A stretch of DNA of 64,000 nt. Source: Melaminivora suipulveris. Lineage in GTDB: Bacteria > Pseudomonadota > Gammaproteobacteria > Burkholderiales > Burkholderiaceae_C. This document shows positions 1 to 8,824 of the stretch, piece after piece. The notes beneath the pieces were generated by a model. The model was given only the letters and a program-made list of their open reading frames with translations. It ran no database searches and was not told where the DNA came from. A program made the translations under genes and the position numbers. Each line of letters starts with the position of its first letter. Position 1 is the first letter of the stretch. The stretch lies in assembly GCF_003008575.1 (NCBI RefSeq), contig NZ_CP027667.1, positions 872,501 through 936,500 on the forward strand, read 5' to 3'.

Positions 1-340
1 ATGCCTGCCAGCTCAGATCCTGGCCTTCCCGCGTTTGCAGCTCACCTTGCCAGTGCTGGACGATGCACCAGTGCAAACGCACGGCAGCGTGCGGATAGTC
101 GTGCTCGCTCGTGCGCCACACCGCCACCGGGCCGATGGCAATGCCCAGCTCTTCATGCATCTCGCGGCGCAGCGCTTGCTCGACGCTTTCGCCGCGCTCC
201 ACCTTGCCACCTGGAAACTCCCAGTAGCCCGCGTAAGGCTTGCCCGGTGGGCGGGTGGCCAGAAGGAAACGGCCGTCCGCGCGCAACAGGATGCCGACAG
301 CCACCTCGATCCGTGCGCGCACGCTGTCAGGCTGACTCAC
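1..340 (-). CDS. mutT: NUDIX hydrolase (MutT-like), 3' end cut off by window edge
   Basis: A NUDIX pyrophosphohydrolase of the 8-oxo-dGTP diphosphatase (MutT) type, which would sanitise oxidised nucleotides. The Nudix box GX5EX7REUXEEXGU is intact at about residues 45-67 (G45, E51, R59-E60, E63-E64, G66). A substrate-loop like sequence ending WEFPGGK lies just before it. Translation starts at a GTG that overlaps the stop of the upstream ATPase gene as GTGA, so the two are translationally coupled. Only 113 codons are visible; the gene runs off the window at position 1, where MutT proteins are normally about 130-150 residues. Family assignment is firm; MutT rather than another Nudix subfamily is inferred from the neighbourhood near argJ and secA, which is the usual place in Burkholderiales. 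Confidence 0.88.
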   Translation of the reverse strand, partial: MSQPDSVRARIEVAVGILLRADGRFLLATRPPGKPYAGYWEFPGGKVERGESVEQALRREMHEELGIAIGPVAVWRTSEHDYPHAAVRLHWCIVQHWQGELQTREGQDLSWQA

Positions 341-1209
341 CCCGGTTGTCGTCCCGCGTAATCGCGCGCGAACTGCCATGCCACGCGGCCGCTGCGCGAG
401 CCGCGCTCCAGCGCCCAGACCAGAGCCTCGGGTCGCGCTGCTTCAATGGCGGATTGCGCCACGCCCATGGCCGAGAGCCACTGGGCGACGATGGCCAGAT
501 ACTCCTCCTGGCTGAAGGGGTAGAAGCTGACCCACAGGCCAAAACGCTCGGACAACGAGATTTTTTCCTCCACCACTTCCCCCGGATGGATCTCGCCGTC
601 GGCGCTGGTGCTGTAGCTCAAGTTGTCCTTCATCTGCTCGGGCAGCAGGTGGCGCCGGTTGCTGGTGGCGTAGACCAGCACGTTGGGCGTGCTGGCCGCC
701 ACCGAGCCGTCCAGGATGGACTTCAAAGCCTTGTAACCGCCCTCGCCTTCCTCGAAGCTCAGGTCGTCGCAGTAGATGATGAACTTCTCTGGCCGCTCGG
801 CGACGACCTCGACGATGTCGGGCAGGTCCGTCAAATCGCCCTTGTCCACCTCGATCAGGCGCAGCCCATCCGCCGCGTATGCGTGCAGGCAGGCGCGGAT
901 CAGCGAGGACTTGCCGGTGCCGCGCGCGCCGGTGAGCAGCATGTTGTTGGCGCTGCGGCCGTGCACGAACTGCTCGGTGTTGCGCTGCACCTTGTCCTTT
1001 TGCGCATCGATTTCCTTGAGATCCTGCAGGCGCATCACGGCGACCTGGCGCACCGGCTCCAACACGCCATGACCGCTGGCGCGCTTGCGGTAGCGCCAGG
1101 CCACCGCCGCCGACCAGTCGGGCGACGCCAGCGGCCCAGGCAGCGCGGCCTCGATGCGGGACATGAGTTGCTCGGCGCGCTCGATCAAGCGTTCAAGATT
1201 TCCAGTCAT
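337..1209 (-). CDS. DUF815-family AAA ATPase
   Basis: A 290-residue cytoplasmic P-loop ATPase of the DUF815 family, common in proteobacteria beside mutT and argJ; its cellular role is not established. The Walker A motif GARGTGKS is at residues 94-101 and a Walker B-like FIIYCDDLSF at 143-152, followed by an AAA-type sensor region (YATSNRRHL). The N-terminal 60 residues are helical and probably a family-specific extension. The stop overlaps the mutT start by 4 bp, so both sit on one transcript. A dispersed repeat lies immediately upstream of its ATG. Length and motifs are typical, with no sign of damage. Confidence 0.85.
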   Translation of the reverse strand: MTGNLERLIERAEQLMSRIEAALPGPLASPDWSAAVAWRYRKRASGHGVLEPVRQVAVMRLQDLKEIDAQKDKVQRNTEQFVHGRSANNMLLTGARGTGKSSLIRACLHAYAADGLRLIEVDKGDLTDLPDIVEVVAERPEKFIIYCDDLSFEEGEGGYKALKSILDGSVAASTPNVLVYATSNRRHLLPEQMKDNLSYSTSADGEIHPGEVVEEKISLSERFGLWVSFYPFSQEEYLAIVAQWLSAMGVAQSAIEAARPEALVWALERGSRSGRVAWQFARDYAGRQPG

Positions 1210-1210
1210 T

Positions 1211-1263
1211 CAGGGCTTCAGTCGGCGTGAAATAAGCGTGATGTGCTATTTTATTTATAGCAA
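1211..1263 (+). repeat. Dispersed intergenic repeat, copy 1
   Basis: A copy of a roughly 55-bp repeat whose core reads GTCGGCGTGAATCAAGCGC followed by a spacer and CTAT-(A/T-rich)-ATAG. This copy has GTCGGCGTGAAATAAGCG and ends CTATTTTATTTATAG. It fills the gap between the ATPase start and the argJ stop. Nine further copies in the window make it a family rather than chance. Confidence 0.8.
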
Positions 1264-1264
1264 A

Positions 1265-2494
1265 TCAGGAGCGGTAATCCGCATTGATGGTCACGTACTC
1301 GTGGCTCAGGTCGCAGGTCCACACCGTATCTGCGGCGTCGCCCCGGCCCAGCACCACGCGCACCGTGATCTCGCTTTGCTTCATGACGCGCTGTCCGTCC
1401 TCCTCGCGGTACGCCGGGTTGCGCCCGCCGCGCACGGCCACGTGCACGTCGTCCAGATACAGGTCGATCAGCGTCTGGTCCAGGTCGGCAATGCCGGCGT
1501 AGCCCACCGCCGCCAGGATGCGGCCCAGGTTCGGGTCGCTGGCGAAGAACGCCGTCTTGACCAGGGGCGAATGCGCGATGGCATAGGCCACGCGGCGACA
1601 CTCTTCGCCCGTGCGGCCACCCTCGACGCGCAAGGTGATGAACTTGGTCGCTCCCTCGCCGTCGCGCACGATGGCCTGGGCAAGCTGCTGCGCCACTTCC
1701 AGCAGAGCCGCGCGCAACTGCCGGCCCTGCGCGCTGTCCAGCGACGTGATGGGCGCATGGCCCGCCCGCTGCGTGGCCACCAGCATGAACGAGTCGTTGG
1801 TCGAGGTGTCGCCGTCGATGGTGATGCGGTTGAACGAGTGATCGGCCAGGTCCTTCACCAGCGGCTGCAGCAGCGCGGAGGCGATGCAGGCGTCCGTGGC
1901 GATGAAGCCCAGCATGGTCGCCATGTTGGGGCGGATCATGCCGGCGCCCTTGCTGATGCCGGTGATGCTGACCGCGCGCCCGTCGATCTCCACCCGCCGG
2001 CTGGCCGCTTTCGGCAGGGTGTCGGTGGTCATGATGCCCTCGGCGGCGCGCGCCCAGTGGCCCGGCTGCGCGTCGGCCAGCGCCGCCGGCAGGCCGGCTT
2101 CGATGCGCTCCACGGGCAGCGGCTCCATGATCACGCCGGTGGAAAACGGCAGCACCTGCGCGGCATCCACGTCCAGTTCGCGCGCCAGCGCCGCGCAGGT
2201 GGCGCGCGCCCGCGCCAGCCCCTCGGCACCCGTGCCGGCGTTGGCGTTGCCGGTGTTGACGACCATGGCGCGGACGGCGCTGCCGCCCTGCAGATGCTCG
2301 CGGCAGACCTGCACAGGCGCGGCGCAAAAGCGGTTTTCCGTGAACACGCCGGCGACGCTCGCGCCTTCGTCCAGCAGAAACACCGTCAAGTCCTTGCGCC
2401 CAGCCTTGCGCACACCGGCTTCGGCCACGCCAATGCGCACTCCAGCGACCGGATGCAGATCCTGAGCCTTGGGGGCAGAGAGATTCACGGGCAT
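1265..2494 (-). CDS. argJ: Bifunctional ornithine acetyltransferase / N-acetylglutamate synthase
   Basis: ArgJ transfers acetyl from N-acetylornithine to glutamate (and can use acetyl-CoA), recycling acetyl groups in arginine biosynthesis. The protein is 409 residues, the normal length. It contains the self-cleavage site of the family: Thr193 in MATML, which becomes the N-terminal nucleophile of the beta chain after KGAGMIRPN. The N-terminus MPVNLSAP matches relatives, so I chose the ATG at 2494 over an upstream in-frame ATG at 2518. It sits between the ATPase gene and secA, each separated by a repeat element, so it is probably transcribed on its own. Confidence 0.95.
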   Translation of the reverse strand: MPVNLSAPKAQDLHPVAGVRIGVAEAGVRKAGRKDLTVFLLDEGASVAGVFTENRFCAAPVQVCREHLQGGSAVRAMVVNTGNANAGTGAEGLARARATCAALARELDVDAAQVLPFSTGVIMEPLPVERIEAGLPAALADAQPGHWARAAEGIMTTDTLPKAASRRVEIDGRAVSITGISKGAGMIRPNMATMLGFIATDACIASALLQPLVKDLADHSFNRITIDGDTSTNDSFMLVATQRAGHAPITSLDSAQGRQLRAALLEVAQQLAQAIVRDGEGATKFITLRVEGGRTGEECRRVAYAIAHSPLVKTAFFASDPNLGRILAAVGYAGIADLDQTLIDLYLDDVHVAVRGGRNPAYREEDGQRVMKQSEITVRVVLGRGDAADTVWTCDLSHEYVTINADYRS

Positions 2495-2570
2495 AAATCG
2501 TCTTTCTTTGGTGGACAAAATAGGATCGACAAGCGATGCAACCGGCGCGCGCCATGCCAGCGGACACCGC

Positions 2571-2660
2571 GCAAGGGCCGCCCCGCCGCGCTGGTGTCGT
2601 CCCCCTTCCCAGCGCGCAGCGCGCCAGAGAAGGGGGATGCCGCCCAGCGGCTCAGGGGGT
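2571..2660. repeat. Second dispersed repeat family, copy A (CCCCCTTC hairpin)
   Basis: An element built around an inverted repeat CCCCCTTC ... GAAGGGGG flanking GCGCGCAGCGCGC, followed by a tail like GGCTCAGGGGG. Related elements occur at 34891-34952 and 55141-55310. It lies just downstream of the secA stop and could fold into a stable hairpin in the secA transcript, though it lacks a clean terminator T-run. Confidence 0.65.
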
Positions 2661-2662
2661 TG

Positions 2663-5425
2663 TCAGGTCAACTTGCCGTGGCACTGCTTGTATTTTTTGC
2701 CGCTGCCGCAGGGACATGGGTCGTTGCGCCCCACACGCACGCCGGGCATGGCCTGACCTGCGCCGCCGTCCTGGTCTGCGTCCTGCAATGACTGCGGATT
2801 GCCGTCCTCGCCCGGCGCGCTGTAGGTCACGTTGGCGATGCTGCCCTCGCCGCGCTGCTCCATGGCGTGTGCGGCCTCGTCCAGCTGGGTGGGCGACTGC
2901 ACCTGCACGGTCATCATGACGCGCGTGACTTCGTTCTTGACCTGATCGATCAGCTGGCGGAACAGCTCGAAGGCCTCGCGCTTGTATTCCTGCTTGGGCT
3001 GCTTTTGCGCGTAGCCGCGCAGGTGGATGCCCTGGCGCAGGTAGTCCAGCGCCGCCAGGTGGTCGCGCCAGTTGGTGTCAAAGCTCTGCAGCAGCACCAT
3101 GCGCTCGAACTGGGTGAAGTTCTCCTGGCCGACCTGCGCCACCTTGGCCTGGAAGGCCTCGCGACCGGCGGCCAGCACCTTGTCCAGGATGTCCTCGTCG
3201 GTGATGGCCTCCGAGCCCTCGACCAGCCTTTGCAGCGCCAGATCGACCTGCCAGTCCGACGCCAGCGCCTTTTCCAGGCCAGGCAGATCCCACTGCTCCT
3301 CCACCGATTCGGGCGGCACGTACTGGTGCACCAGGTCGGTCAGGCAGTCGTCGCGCATGGCGTCGATGAGCGAGGCCAGCTCGGCCGTGTCCAGGATTTC
3401 GTTGCGCTGCTGGTAGATGACCTTGCGCTGGTCGTTGGCGACGTCGTCGTACTCCAGCAGCTGCTTGCGCACGTCGAAGTTGCGCGCCTCGACCTTGCGC
3501 TGGGCGGACTCGATGCTGCGCGTGACGATGCCCGCCTCGATGGCCTCGCCCTCGGGCATCTTCAGGCGGTCCATGATGGCCTTGACGCGGTCGCCGGCGA
3601 AGATGCGCATGAGCTGGTCGTCCAGGCCCAGGTAGAAGCGCGAGGAGCCGGGGTCGCCCTGGCGGCCCGAGCGGCCGCGCAGCTGGTTGTCGATGCGGCG
3701 CGACTCGTGGCGTTCGGTGGCGATGATGCGCAGGCCGCCCAGCGCCGTGACCTTGGCGTTGTCTTCCTTCCACTGCGCACGCAGCTCCTCGGCGCGCGCG
3801 GCGCGCTGCTCAGGCGTGAGCGTCTCGTCCTCCTCCAGCGCGGCGACGGCCTTTTCCACGTTGCCGCCCAGCACGATGTCGGTGCCGCGGCCGGCCATGT
3901 TGGTGGCGATGGTGATCATGCCGGGGCGGCCGGCCTGGGCGACGATGTCGGCCTCGCGCGCGTGCTGCTTGGCGTTGAGCACCTGGTGCGGCAGGTTGGC
4001 CTGGGTCAGCAGCTGCGCGATGATTTCCGAGTTCTCGATGGAGCTGGTGCCCACCAGCACCGGCTGGCCGCGCTCGTGGCATTCGCGGATGTCGGCAATG
4101 GCCGCGTCGTACTTCTCGCGCGTGGTCTTGTAGACGCGGTCGAGCTGATCGTCGCGGCGGCTGGGCCGGTTGGGCGGGATGACCACGGTCTCCAGGCCGT
4201 AGATTTCCTGGAATTCATAGGCTTCCGTGTCCGCCGTGCCGGTCATGCCCGACAGCTTGGCGTAGAGGCGGAAGTAGTTCTGGAAGGTGATCGAGGCCAG
4301 CGTCTGGTTCTCGGCCTGGATGGTCACGCCCTCCTTGGCCTCCACGGCCTGGTGCAGGCCCTCGCTCCAGCGCCGGCCCGACATCAGGCGACCGGTGAAC
4401 TCGTCGACGATGACGATCTCGCCGCCCTGCACCACGTAGTGCTGGTCGCGGTGGTACAGGTGATGCGCGCGCAGGGCCGCGTACAGGTGGTGCATCAGCG
4501 CGATGTTGGCCGGGTCGTACAGCGTCGCGCCTTCGGCGATCAGGCCGGCATTGGCCAGGATGCGCTCTGCGTTCTCGTGGCCCTGCTCGGTCAGGAAGAC
4601 CTGGTGCGTTTTTTCGTCCACCGTGAAGTCGCCGGGCTTGGTCACGCCCTCGCCGGTGCGCGGATCGGCTTCGCCCTCCTGGCGCGTGAGCAGCGGCACG
4701 ATCTTGTCGATGGCCACGTACATGGCCGTGTGGTCGTCGGCCTGCCCACTGATGATCAGCGGCGTGCGCGCCTCGTCGATCAGGATCGAGTCCACCTCGT
4801 CGACGATGGCGTAGTTCAGCCTGCGCTGCACGCGCTCACGCGCGTCATACACCATGTTGTCGCGCAGGTAGTCGAAGCCGTACTCGTTGTTGGTGCCGTA
4901 GGTGATGTCGCTGCCGTAGGCGGCCTGCTTTTCCTCGCGCGGCATCTGCGGCAGGTTGATGCCCACGGTGAGGCCCAGGAAGTTGTACAGGCGCCCCATC
5001 CACTGCGCGTCGCGGCTGGCCAGGTAGTCGTTCACCGTGACCACGTGCACGCCCTTGCCCGACAGGGCGTTCAGGTACACCGGCAGCGTGGCGGTGAGCG
5101 TCTTGCCCTCGCCGGTGCGCATCTCGGCGATCTTGCCGTAATGCAGCGCCATGCCGCCGATCAGCTGCACGTCGAAGTGGCGCATCTTCATGACACGCTT
5201 GGAACCCTCGCGCACCACGGCAAAGGCCTCGGGCAGCAGAGTGTCGAGCTCCTCGCCTGCGGCAACGCGGTCCTTGAACTCCTGGGTTTTGCCGCGCAGC
5301 GCGTCGTCGCTCAATTTCTCGTATTCCGCCTCCATGGCGTTGATGCGCGCGACGGTCTTGCGGTATTGCTTGAGCAGCCGGTCGTTGCGACTGCCGAAGA
5401 TCTTGGTGAGGAAGTTGGTGGCCAT
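2663..5425 (-). CDS. secA: Preprotein translocase ATPase SecA
   Basis: SecA is the ATP-driven motor that pushes unfolded preproteins through SecYEG at the inner membrane. The 920-residue product carries Walker A MRTGEGKT at about 102-109 and Walker B IVDEVDS at about 207-213 with the DEAR motif of helicase-like motor domains. The preprotein cross-linking and helical scaffold domains follow. The C-terminal zinc-binding SEC-C motif is intact (C904, C906, C915, H916), the tail that contacts SecB and lipids. The ATG start ([11 protein letters not shown]) is the usual one. The gene is divergent from a dciA-like gene, with about 230 bp between them that must hold both promoters. Confidence 0.98.
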   Translation of the reverse strand: MATNFLTKIFGSRNDRLLKQYRKTVARINAMEAEYEKLSDDALRGKTQEFKDRVAAGEELDTLLPEAFAVVREGSKRVMKMRHFDVQLIGGMALHYGKIAEMRTGEGKTLTATLPVYLNALSGKGVHVVTVNDYLASRDAQWMGRLYNFLGLTVGINLPQMPREEKQAAYGSDITYGTNNEYGFDYLRDNMVYDARERVQRRLNYAIVDEVDSILIDEARTPLIISGQADDHTAMYVAIDKIVPLLTRQEGEADPRTGEGVTKPGDFTVDEKTHQVFLTEQGHENAERILANAGLIAEGATLYDPANIALMHHLYAALRAHHLYHRDQHYVVQGGEIVIVDEFTGRLMSGRRWSEGLHQAVEAKEGVTIQAENQTLASITFQNYFRLYAKLSGMTGTADTEAYEFQEIYGLETVVIPPNRPSRRDDQLDRVYKTTREKYDAAIADIRECHERGQPVLVGTSSIENSEIIAQLLTQANLPHQVLNAKQHAREADIVAQAGRPGMITIATNMAGRGTDIVLGGNVEKAVAALEEDETLTPEQRAARAEELRAQWKEDNAKVTALGGLRIIATERHESRRIDNQLRGRSGRQGDPGSSRFYLGLDDQLMRIFAGDRVKAIMDRLKMPEGEAIEAGIVTRSIESAQRKVEARNFDVRKQLLEYDDVANDQRKVIYQQRNEILDTAELASLIDAMRDDCLTDLVHQYVPPESVEEQWDLPGLEKALASDWQVDLALQRLVEGSEAITDEDILDKVLAAGREAFQAKVAQVGQENFTQFERMVLLQSFDTNWRDHLAALDYLRQGIHLRGYAQKQPKQEYKREAFELFRQLIDQVKNEVTRVMMTVQVQSPTQLDEAAHAMEQRGEGSIANVTYSAPGEDGNPQSLQDADQDGGAGQAMPGVRVGRNDPCPCGSGKKYKQCHGKLT

Positions 5426-5655
5426 GCGTGCAGGACCGCCCGGCGCGCCGGCAAGGCGGCAGGGCGACCGCGATTCCTAGATGAGATGAATCCGGACCCG
5501 CTGCACTCCGGCGCCGGACAACCACAGGCGCGCAGGCAGCAGCGAAACGGGACATTCTACATTTGCGCCTTTGCCGCCAAGGCCTGCCCGCCTGCACGGG
5601 TGCGCTGGCCGATAATGGCCGGCCCCGCCGCCAGTCCGTGGCGCCTTCGCATCCC

Positions 5656-5955
5656 ATGAGCCGTCGCCATTACGCCATCACCGTCCAGCAGGCCAGCCTG
5701 GAGTCCCCCGCGCTTGCGCGCCTGGCAGCGCTCACGCGCGAATCCAGCGAAAGGCTGAGGGCCGTCGAGGCGTTGATCCCTCCGCTGCTGCGTCCCGCCC
5801 TGCAGGCCGGCCCCATCGATGGCGACTGCTGGTGCCTGCTGGTGCGCGGCAACGCGGCTGCGGCCAAGACGCGGCAATTGCTGCCGGCGTTGCAGGCACA
5901 TTTGCGCAGTCGTGGCTGGGAGGTCAACTCCATACGCCTGAAAATCCACGGCTGA
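5656..5955 (+). CDS. DUF721/DciA-like protein
   Basis: A 99-residue protein of the DUF721 family, whose better known members (DciA) load the replicative helicase DnaB at oriC in bacteria lacking DnaC. DUF721 genes commonly sit next to secA in beta- and gammaproteobacteria, as here. The fold is seen as an N-terminal helical part (LARLAALTRESSERL) followed by a beta-rich half ending in RSRGWEVNSIRLKI. I chose the ATG at 5656 (MSRRHYAI) because the open frame upstream runs into the divergent secA promoter. This short version lacks the C-terminal extension of full DciA, so helicase loading is an inference. Confidence 0.7.
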   Translation: MSRRHYAITVQQASLESPALARLAALTRESSERLRAVEALIPPLLRPALQAGPIDGDCWCLLVRGNAAAAKTRQLLPALQAHLRSRGWEVNSIRLKIHG

Positions 5956-5999
5956 CGGCACACGGCCGCGCGGACTGGCGAAAGGAGGCTGAAGAGAAA

Positions 6000-6015
6000 T
6001 GGTGCGGTTGTCGGA
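6000..6015 (+). other. Candidate left attachment site (partial tRNA-Thr 3' end)
   Basis: TGGTGCGGTTGTCGGA here matches TGGTGCCGGTTGTCGGA at 15893-15909, which is the complement of the tRNA-Thr 3' end including CCA, with a single 1-nt gap. Its placement just after the last host gene (5955), at the far end of the element from the integrase, is where a left attachment remnant is expected. Similarity stops after the 17th base, so this is a short and imperfect match. Confidence 0.5.
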
Positions 6016-6075
6016 ACCTAACATCCTGCTCTAGGCCGCATGAACACTAGGTTTTGACCGGAAGCTCGGACAAGG

Positions 6076-6097
6076 TACCGTCAAAAGTACCGGCATT
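6076..6097 (+). repeat. 22-bp terminal repeat of the element, left copy
   Basis: This 22-bp sequence begins TACCGTCAAAAGTACC and ends GGCATT. It matches 15761-15782 in the same orientation with one mismatch. Both copies contain GTACCG-N6-GTACCG (allowing the flanking base). Position just inside each end of the element suggests integrase arm-binding sites, or alternatively the recombination cores themselves. Confidence 0.6.
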
Positions 6098-6195
6098 CCC
6101 AAAAGTGACTCCCTTTCATCAGCACGACCACTATCCCGATTTCGACCTGCAGCGCAGCCGGCGATGGTATCACCGGCAGTTGGCCTGGCCGGGCT

Positions 6196-6213
6196 TGTTC
6201 GCTTGAGCGAACA
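6196..6213. promoter_or_regulatory. Perfect 18-bp palindrome
   Basis: TGTTCGCT-TG-AGCGAACA has 8-bp perfect arms around a 2-bp centre. There is no adjoining T-run, so a terminator is unlikely; a dimeric repressor operator is a more natural reading. No gene start lies close enough to assign a target. Confidence 0.35.
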
Positions 6214-6318
6214 GGTTTGCAGCGGGCCGGGCCGCATTAATTCCGATGTCGGAAGTAATGGACGCACCAGAACGCGCCAGGCGGGCCGATCTCATATGAG
6301 GCAAGGGGTGGGCCTCAG

Positions 6319-6465
6319 TCAGCTCTTGCGCGCGTCCTGCGGCTTTTTTTGCAGTTTGCGATTGTGTGAGGGGAACAGGTCGGTCTGCAGCTCAAACCCG
6401 CTGGCGATTTCTCGCGCGGCGGGTCTGGTGCGCTCTATATATATAGGTGCCTGCCACCGGGCGCG
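6319..6465 (-). pseudogene. Possible C-terminal gene remnant, 48 codons, no start
   Basis: A minus-strand open stretch bounded by stops encodes 48 residues with a protein-like composition (segments such as EIASGFELQTDLFPSHNRK and a basic end KKPQDARKS) but no usable start codon. It may be the tail of a gene deleted or frameshifted when the element lost its left part. It could equally be chance; I do not recognise the family. Confidence 0.2.
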
Positions 6466-6681
6466 TCAAACCCGCGCAGGCGGTCAGATTGCGATCCCTT
6501 GCGCCTCTGACGGGGCGCCGGCCACGCCCTGAGGGTGAGGGCCGCCGGCTGTCGGGGTTTTACGAACGCGCGGCACTGGCCGACTGATCCGCGTCTGGTG
6601 GCCCATGCTGACGGTGCCAGCGGGGGGCCTTGTAAAAAATAGGGTGCCCGGCTTGCTGACCGGACGGCTCGCTTTGCTTTG

Positions 6682-6930
6682 CTATGTGTCCAGAAAAAAG
6701 CCCGGCTCCCAGTCAAAGCGCAGCAGCGTGCAGGCGCAGTCTAGGCGCAGGCGCATGGGCAGCTCGTCGCAATTCATCGCGCTTGCCAGCCACTGCCCAG
6801 GACAGTCGGCATAGGGAAGGCTGTGGATAAGCAAAGGCTTGTTTCGGCTTCCCCTTGGCCTGCCTGCACCCTTGCGGGCACCTCCGGCGTTCTTTCGTGC
6901 GCCGCCACTGCGGCCAGCTTTGCCAGCCAT
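6682..6930 (-). CDS. Small Gly/Arg/Lys-rich phage protein (terminase-small-like N-terminus)
   Basis: An 82-residue product whose first 30 residues (AGRSGGARKNAGGARKGAGR, then PRGSRNK) resemble the basic N-terminal segments of many phage small terminase and DNA-binding proteins. The rest (residues 31-82) contains three cysteines and ends FDWEPGFFLDT; I do not recognise it, and the helical oligomerisation part expected of a full small terminase is missing. It is the last gene before the left end of the element, downstream of the capsid and protease genes. It could be a truncated terminase subunit or a separate nucleic-acid binding protein. The ribosome-binding site is weak (GGA 12 nt upstream). 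Confidence 0.5.
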   Translation of the reverse strand: MAGKAGRSGGARKNAGGARKGAGRPRGSRNKPLLIHSLPYADCPGQWLASAMNCDELPMRLRLDCACTLLRFDWEPGFFLDT

Positions 6931-7031
6931 TTGCTGAATTCCGTTTTTTTAGGGGGTAAAAAATATGCATGAGAGTACGGGGCGTTACCGGGAAGACGCG
7001 CCTTCAAAGACTGGACTTGCCCCCCATGCCC

Positions 7032-7565
7032 TCAGTCGCCCTGCCTTTGCAGCAGGGGCACGCTGTGCCGGGCCGGCGCCGTGCGTGACGCTGGGTGCCC
7101 ATGCTCCAACGACTTGACGCTCGCCACGGCTGCAAACGGATTGCACGGCACGCTAACGATGCTCAACTCAAGCCAGCGCCAGCGACGGAACCGCCGACCT
7201 CCACCGGGCAGTGGCTCATCTTCCAGCGGCTGAAAGCCAATGCTTGTGCCGCGCAGCAGGCCGTGCATGAGGCTGTGCACCACTTCCATGATGCGCTCGC
7301 GCACGATCCCGGCCTCTTGCACCTTCGGGATATGGGCGGTGAAGCTGATCCCGTTTGCTGCGGCCTGCGCCTGCACCACTTGACCCACAGGCCGGGCGCG
7401 GTCGTGCTCCAACAGCAGCGGCAGGGGTAGCGTGACTTCGGCACCCAGCGGCTCCACGATGTCGAGCGCCATGTCGCGGTCGCGTGTGGTTGCCAGCCCT
7501 TGCACTACGTAGTGCCCCGCTTCGGCCTGCACGCTCTTGATGGTGAGATTGGCGGCGGTCTTCAT
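7032..7565 (-). CDS. HK97-family prohead protease (peptidase S78)
   Basis: A phage capsid maturation protease that would cleave the capsid scaffold or delta domain in the prohead. The 177-residue product shows the family pattern: a catalytic His in LLLEHDRARPVG (H54), a TSIGF-containing middle segment near 107-111, and the catalytic Ser in ELSIVSVPCNP (S135) with the trailing P-x-N-P-F-A. The start codon overlaps the stop of the 55-residue coiled-coil gene as ATGA, so it is translated with it. In most HK97-type phages the protease precedes the capsid gene; here it follows. No portal gene is near. Confidence 0.88.
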   Translation of the reverse strand: MKTAANLTIKSVQAEAGHYVVQGLATTRDRDMALDIVEPLGAEVTLPLPLLLEHDRARPVGQVVQAQAAANGISFTAHIPKVQEAGIVRERIMEVVHSLMHGLLRGTSIGFQPLEDEPLPGGGRRFRRWRWLELSIVSVPCNPFAAVASVKSLEHGHPASRTAPARHSVPLLQRQGD

Positions 7566-7729
7566 TGCGCGGCCTTTCGCTCCAGCAGCCCAGCCCAGGG
7601 CAGGCGTTTGGGTTCAGCCGGCTGCAGCTTGGCGACTTGGGCCTCCAGTTGCGCGATGCGCTCGCGCAGCGGCTGCAGCTCTCGTTCGATGTAGTTCACC
7701 AGCACGCGGGAATCGTTGTTTGTGTTCAT
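7562..7729 (-). CDS. Small coiled-coil protein between capsid and protease
   Basis: A 55-residue protein with a central heptad-like stretch (YIERELQPLRERIAQLEAQV) that predicts a short coiled coil, then a Pro/Lys-rich tail. It has a good ribosome-binding site (AGGAG, 9 nt before ATG) and its stop overlaps the protease start by 4 bp. Its position between the major capsid and prohead protease genes suggests a capsid-assembly role such as a scaffold or size-control peptide, but that is inference from place alone. I know no named family for it. Confidence 0.7.
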   Translation of the reverse strand: MNTNNDSRVLVNYIERELQPLRERIAQLEAQVAKLQPAEPKRLPWAGLLERKAAQ

Positions 7730-7746
7730 GAGTTATTGCTCCTGAA

Positions 7747-8751
7747 TTAGTAGCTCGCGCCAGTGATGGAAACTGCGCTGCCTGCCGGGCCGCCTACGCG
7801 CCAGTTGACGATGATCTCGCCCAACAGGCCGATGCAGTTGGTTTGGAACATGCTCGTCGGCTTTGCCGTGCCGGTGTCGGGATCGGTCATCAGCAAGGTG
7901 GCATTGGCGCTGGTTCGCAGCTCGGCATCGCGCCCGCCCGCAACCTCGATGCGGCTCAAGTCCACCAGACTGACGGCGGTCTTGGGAACGGCTTCGCTGG
8001 TGAACACCTCGATGCCCAGCAGCCGGCCACCAGTCGCGCCCACGTCGCAGGCCTGGCCGGCGCCGGGGTTCTTGGCGCCGATGCGTGCAGCAGTCTGAGG
8101 GTGGGCAAACCACGCGCTTGTGGTCAGGTTGCCTTTGAACAGCGCCAGTGCGGCCAGCGCATCAGCCAGCGGGGCAGCGGTAGCCGGGACAGTGAGGGCG
8201 CCATGCGTGACGCTGGCCGGGCGATCGTCATCTCCGGCCAGGCCGTCGAACAGCGCAGCGTCTATGCCGGCTGCACAGGCTGCGGCCAGGTCGTCGGCGA
8301 CGATGGCGTCGGCGCGGCTGCTTCGCAAAAGCTCGTTCGATACCACAGCAAGGCCGACCACCTTACGCCGGGCCAGCTTGCCCAGTCGCTGGAAGGCGGG
8401 CGCGCTCATGGGTTTGAGGCCACCTTCGCCGACCCAGTAGCTGCTGGCGCCAGCCGTCTGCAAAATTGCGTCGGTCGCGAAGGGCACCACGCGCAGGTGG
8501 GGCAGCTTCCACAGCAGGGCGCGTGGGCGCACCAGTTCGAGAAAGCTGTCGCCAACGGATGCCGTCAAATGCGTGCCGGTCTGTCCAAGGCTTAGCGCGT
8601 CAACTGCGGCTTTGACTTGCGAGTAGTCCGTCCAGCGGTGCTGCTGCTGCTCGACGTAGCCCAGGGCCGCGATGGGGTCGCCATTGGCTACACCGATGGC
8701 CTGCAAATACCGGCCAGCCAGGGTGCTGCCGCGTGTGGAAAGTTGGTTCAT
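7747..8751 (-). CDS. HK97-fold phage major capsid protein
   Basis: The 334-residue product reads as an HK97-type major capsid protein: an N-terminal arm (about 1-60), the spine-helix and beta-hinge region with a conserved SYWVGEGGLKPMS segment near residue 110, then a run like LVVVSNELLRSS typical of the spine helix end, an A-domain-like region with WFAHPQT and LLGIEVFTSEAVP, and a final strand IVNWRVGGP. It would polymerise into an icosahedral shell. The protein is short compared with full HK97 capsid precursors (about 385), so any scaffolding delta domain is small or absent. It is the first gene of a capsid/coiled-coil/protease unit. Confidence 0.87.
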   Translation of the reverse strand: MNQLSTRGSTLAGRYLQAIGVANGDPIAALGYVEQQQHRWTDYSQVKAAVDALSLGQTGTHLTASVGDSFLELVRPRALLWKLPHLRVVPFATDAILQTAGASSYWVGEGGLKPMSAPAFQRLGKLARRKVVGLAVVSNELLRSSRADAIVADDLAAACAAGIDAALFDGLAGDDDRPASVTHGALTVPATAAPLADALAALALFKGNLTTSAWFAHPQTAARIGAKNPGAGQACDVGATGGRLLGIEVFTSEAVPKTAVSLVDLSRIEVAGGRDAELRTSANATLLMTDPDTGTAKPTSMFQTNCIGLLGEIIVNWRVGGPAGSAVSITGASY

Positions 8752-8824
8752 GGCGAGAGAACAAAAAGAGTTGCGATGCGGCTACTTTCTCGCCGGTGCC
8801 GTCAATCGCAACGCTTCTTGCGGC

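Larger units (their letters stand above)
5956..6681. other. Gene-poor left end of the integrated element
   Basis: About 725 bp without a convincing gene. It holds, in order, a tRNA-3'-end-like sequence (6000-6015), a 22-bp repeat shared with the other end of the element (6076-6097), a perfect 18-bp palindrome (6196-6213), a 48-codon open stretch with no start codon (6319-6465, minus strand), and a TATATATATA run near 6440. Composition is more AT-rich and patchy than the flanking secA region, fitting the decayed or non-coding end of a mobile element. Confidence 0.6.

Noticed and set aside
1251..2567. A 438-codon frame overlapping argJ on the same strand
   Set aside because: An Arg/Gly/His-rich out-of-frame translation of argJ.
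2867..5659. A 930-codon open frame on the plus strand opposite secA
   Set aside because: Its product is His/Arg/Gln/Val-rich with no recognisable domain, and it mirrors secA codon by codon, a known effect of high GC at third positions.
6435..6450. TATATATATA run considered as a promoter
   Set aside because: No -35 partner and no gene start at the right distance.
6713..6970. Alternative frames overlapping the terminase-small-like gene
   Set aside because: They lack the basic AGRSGGAR-type N-terminus in a sensible place and have poor start contexts.
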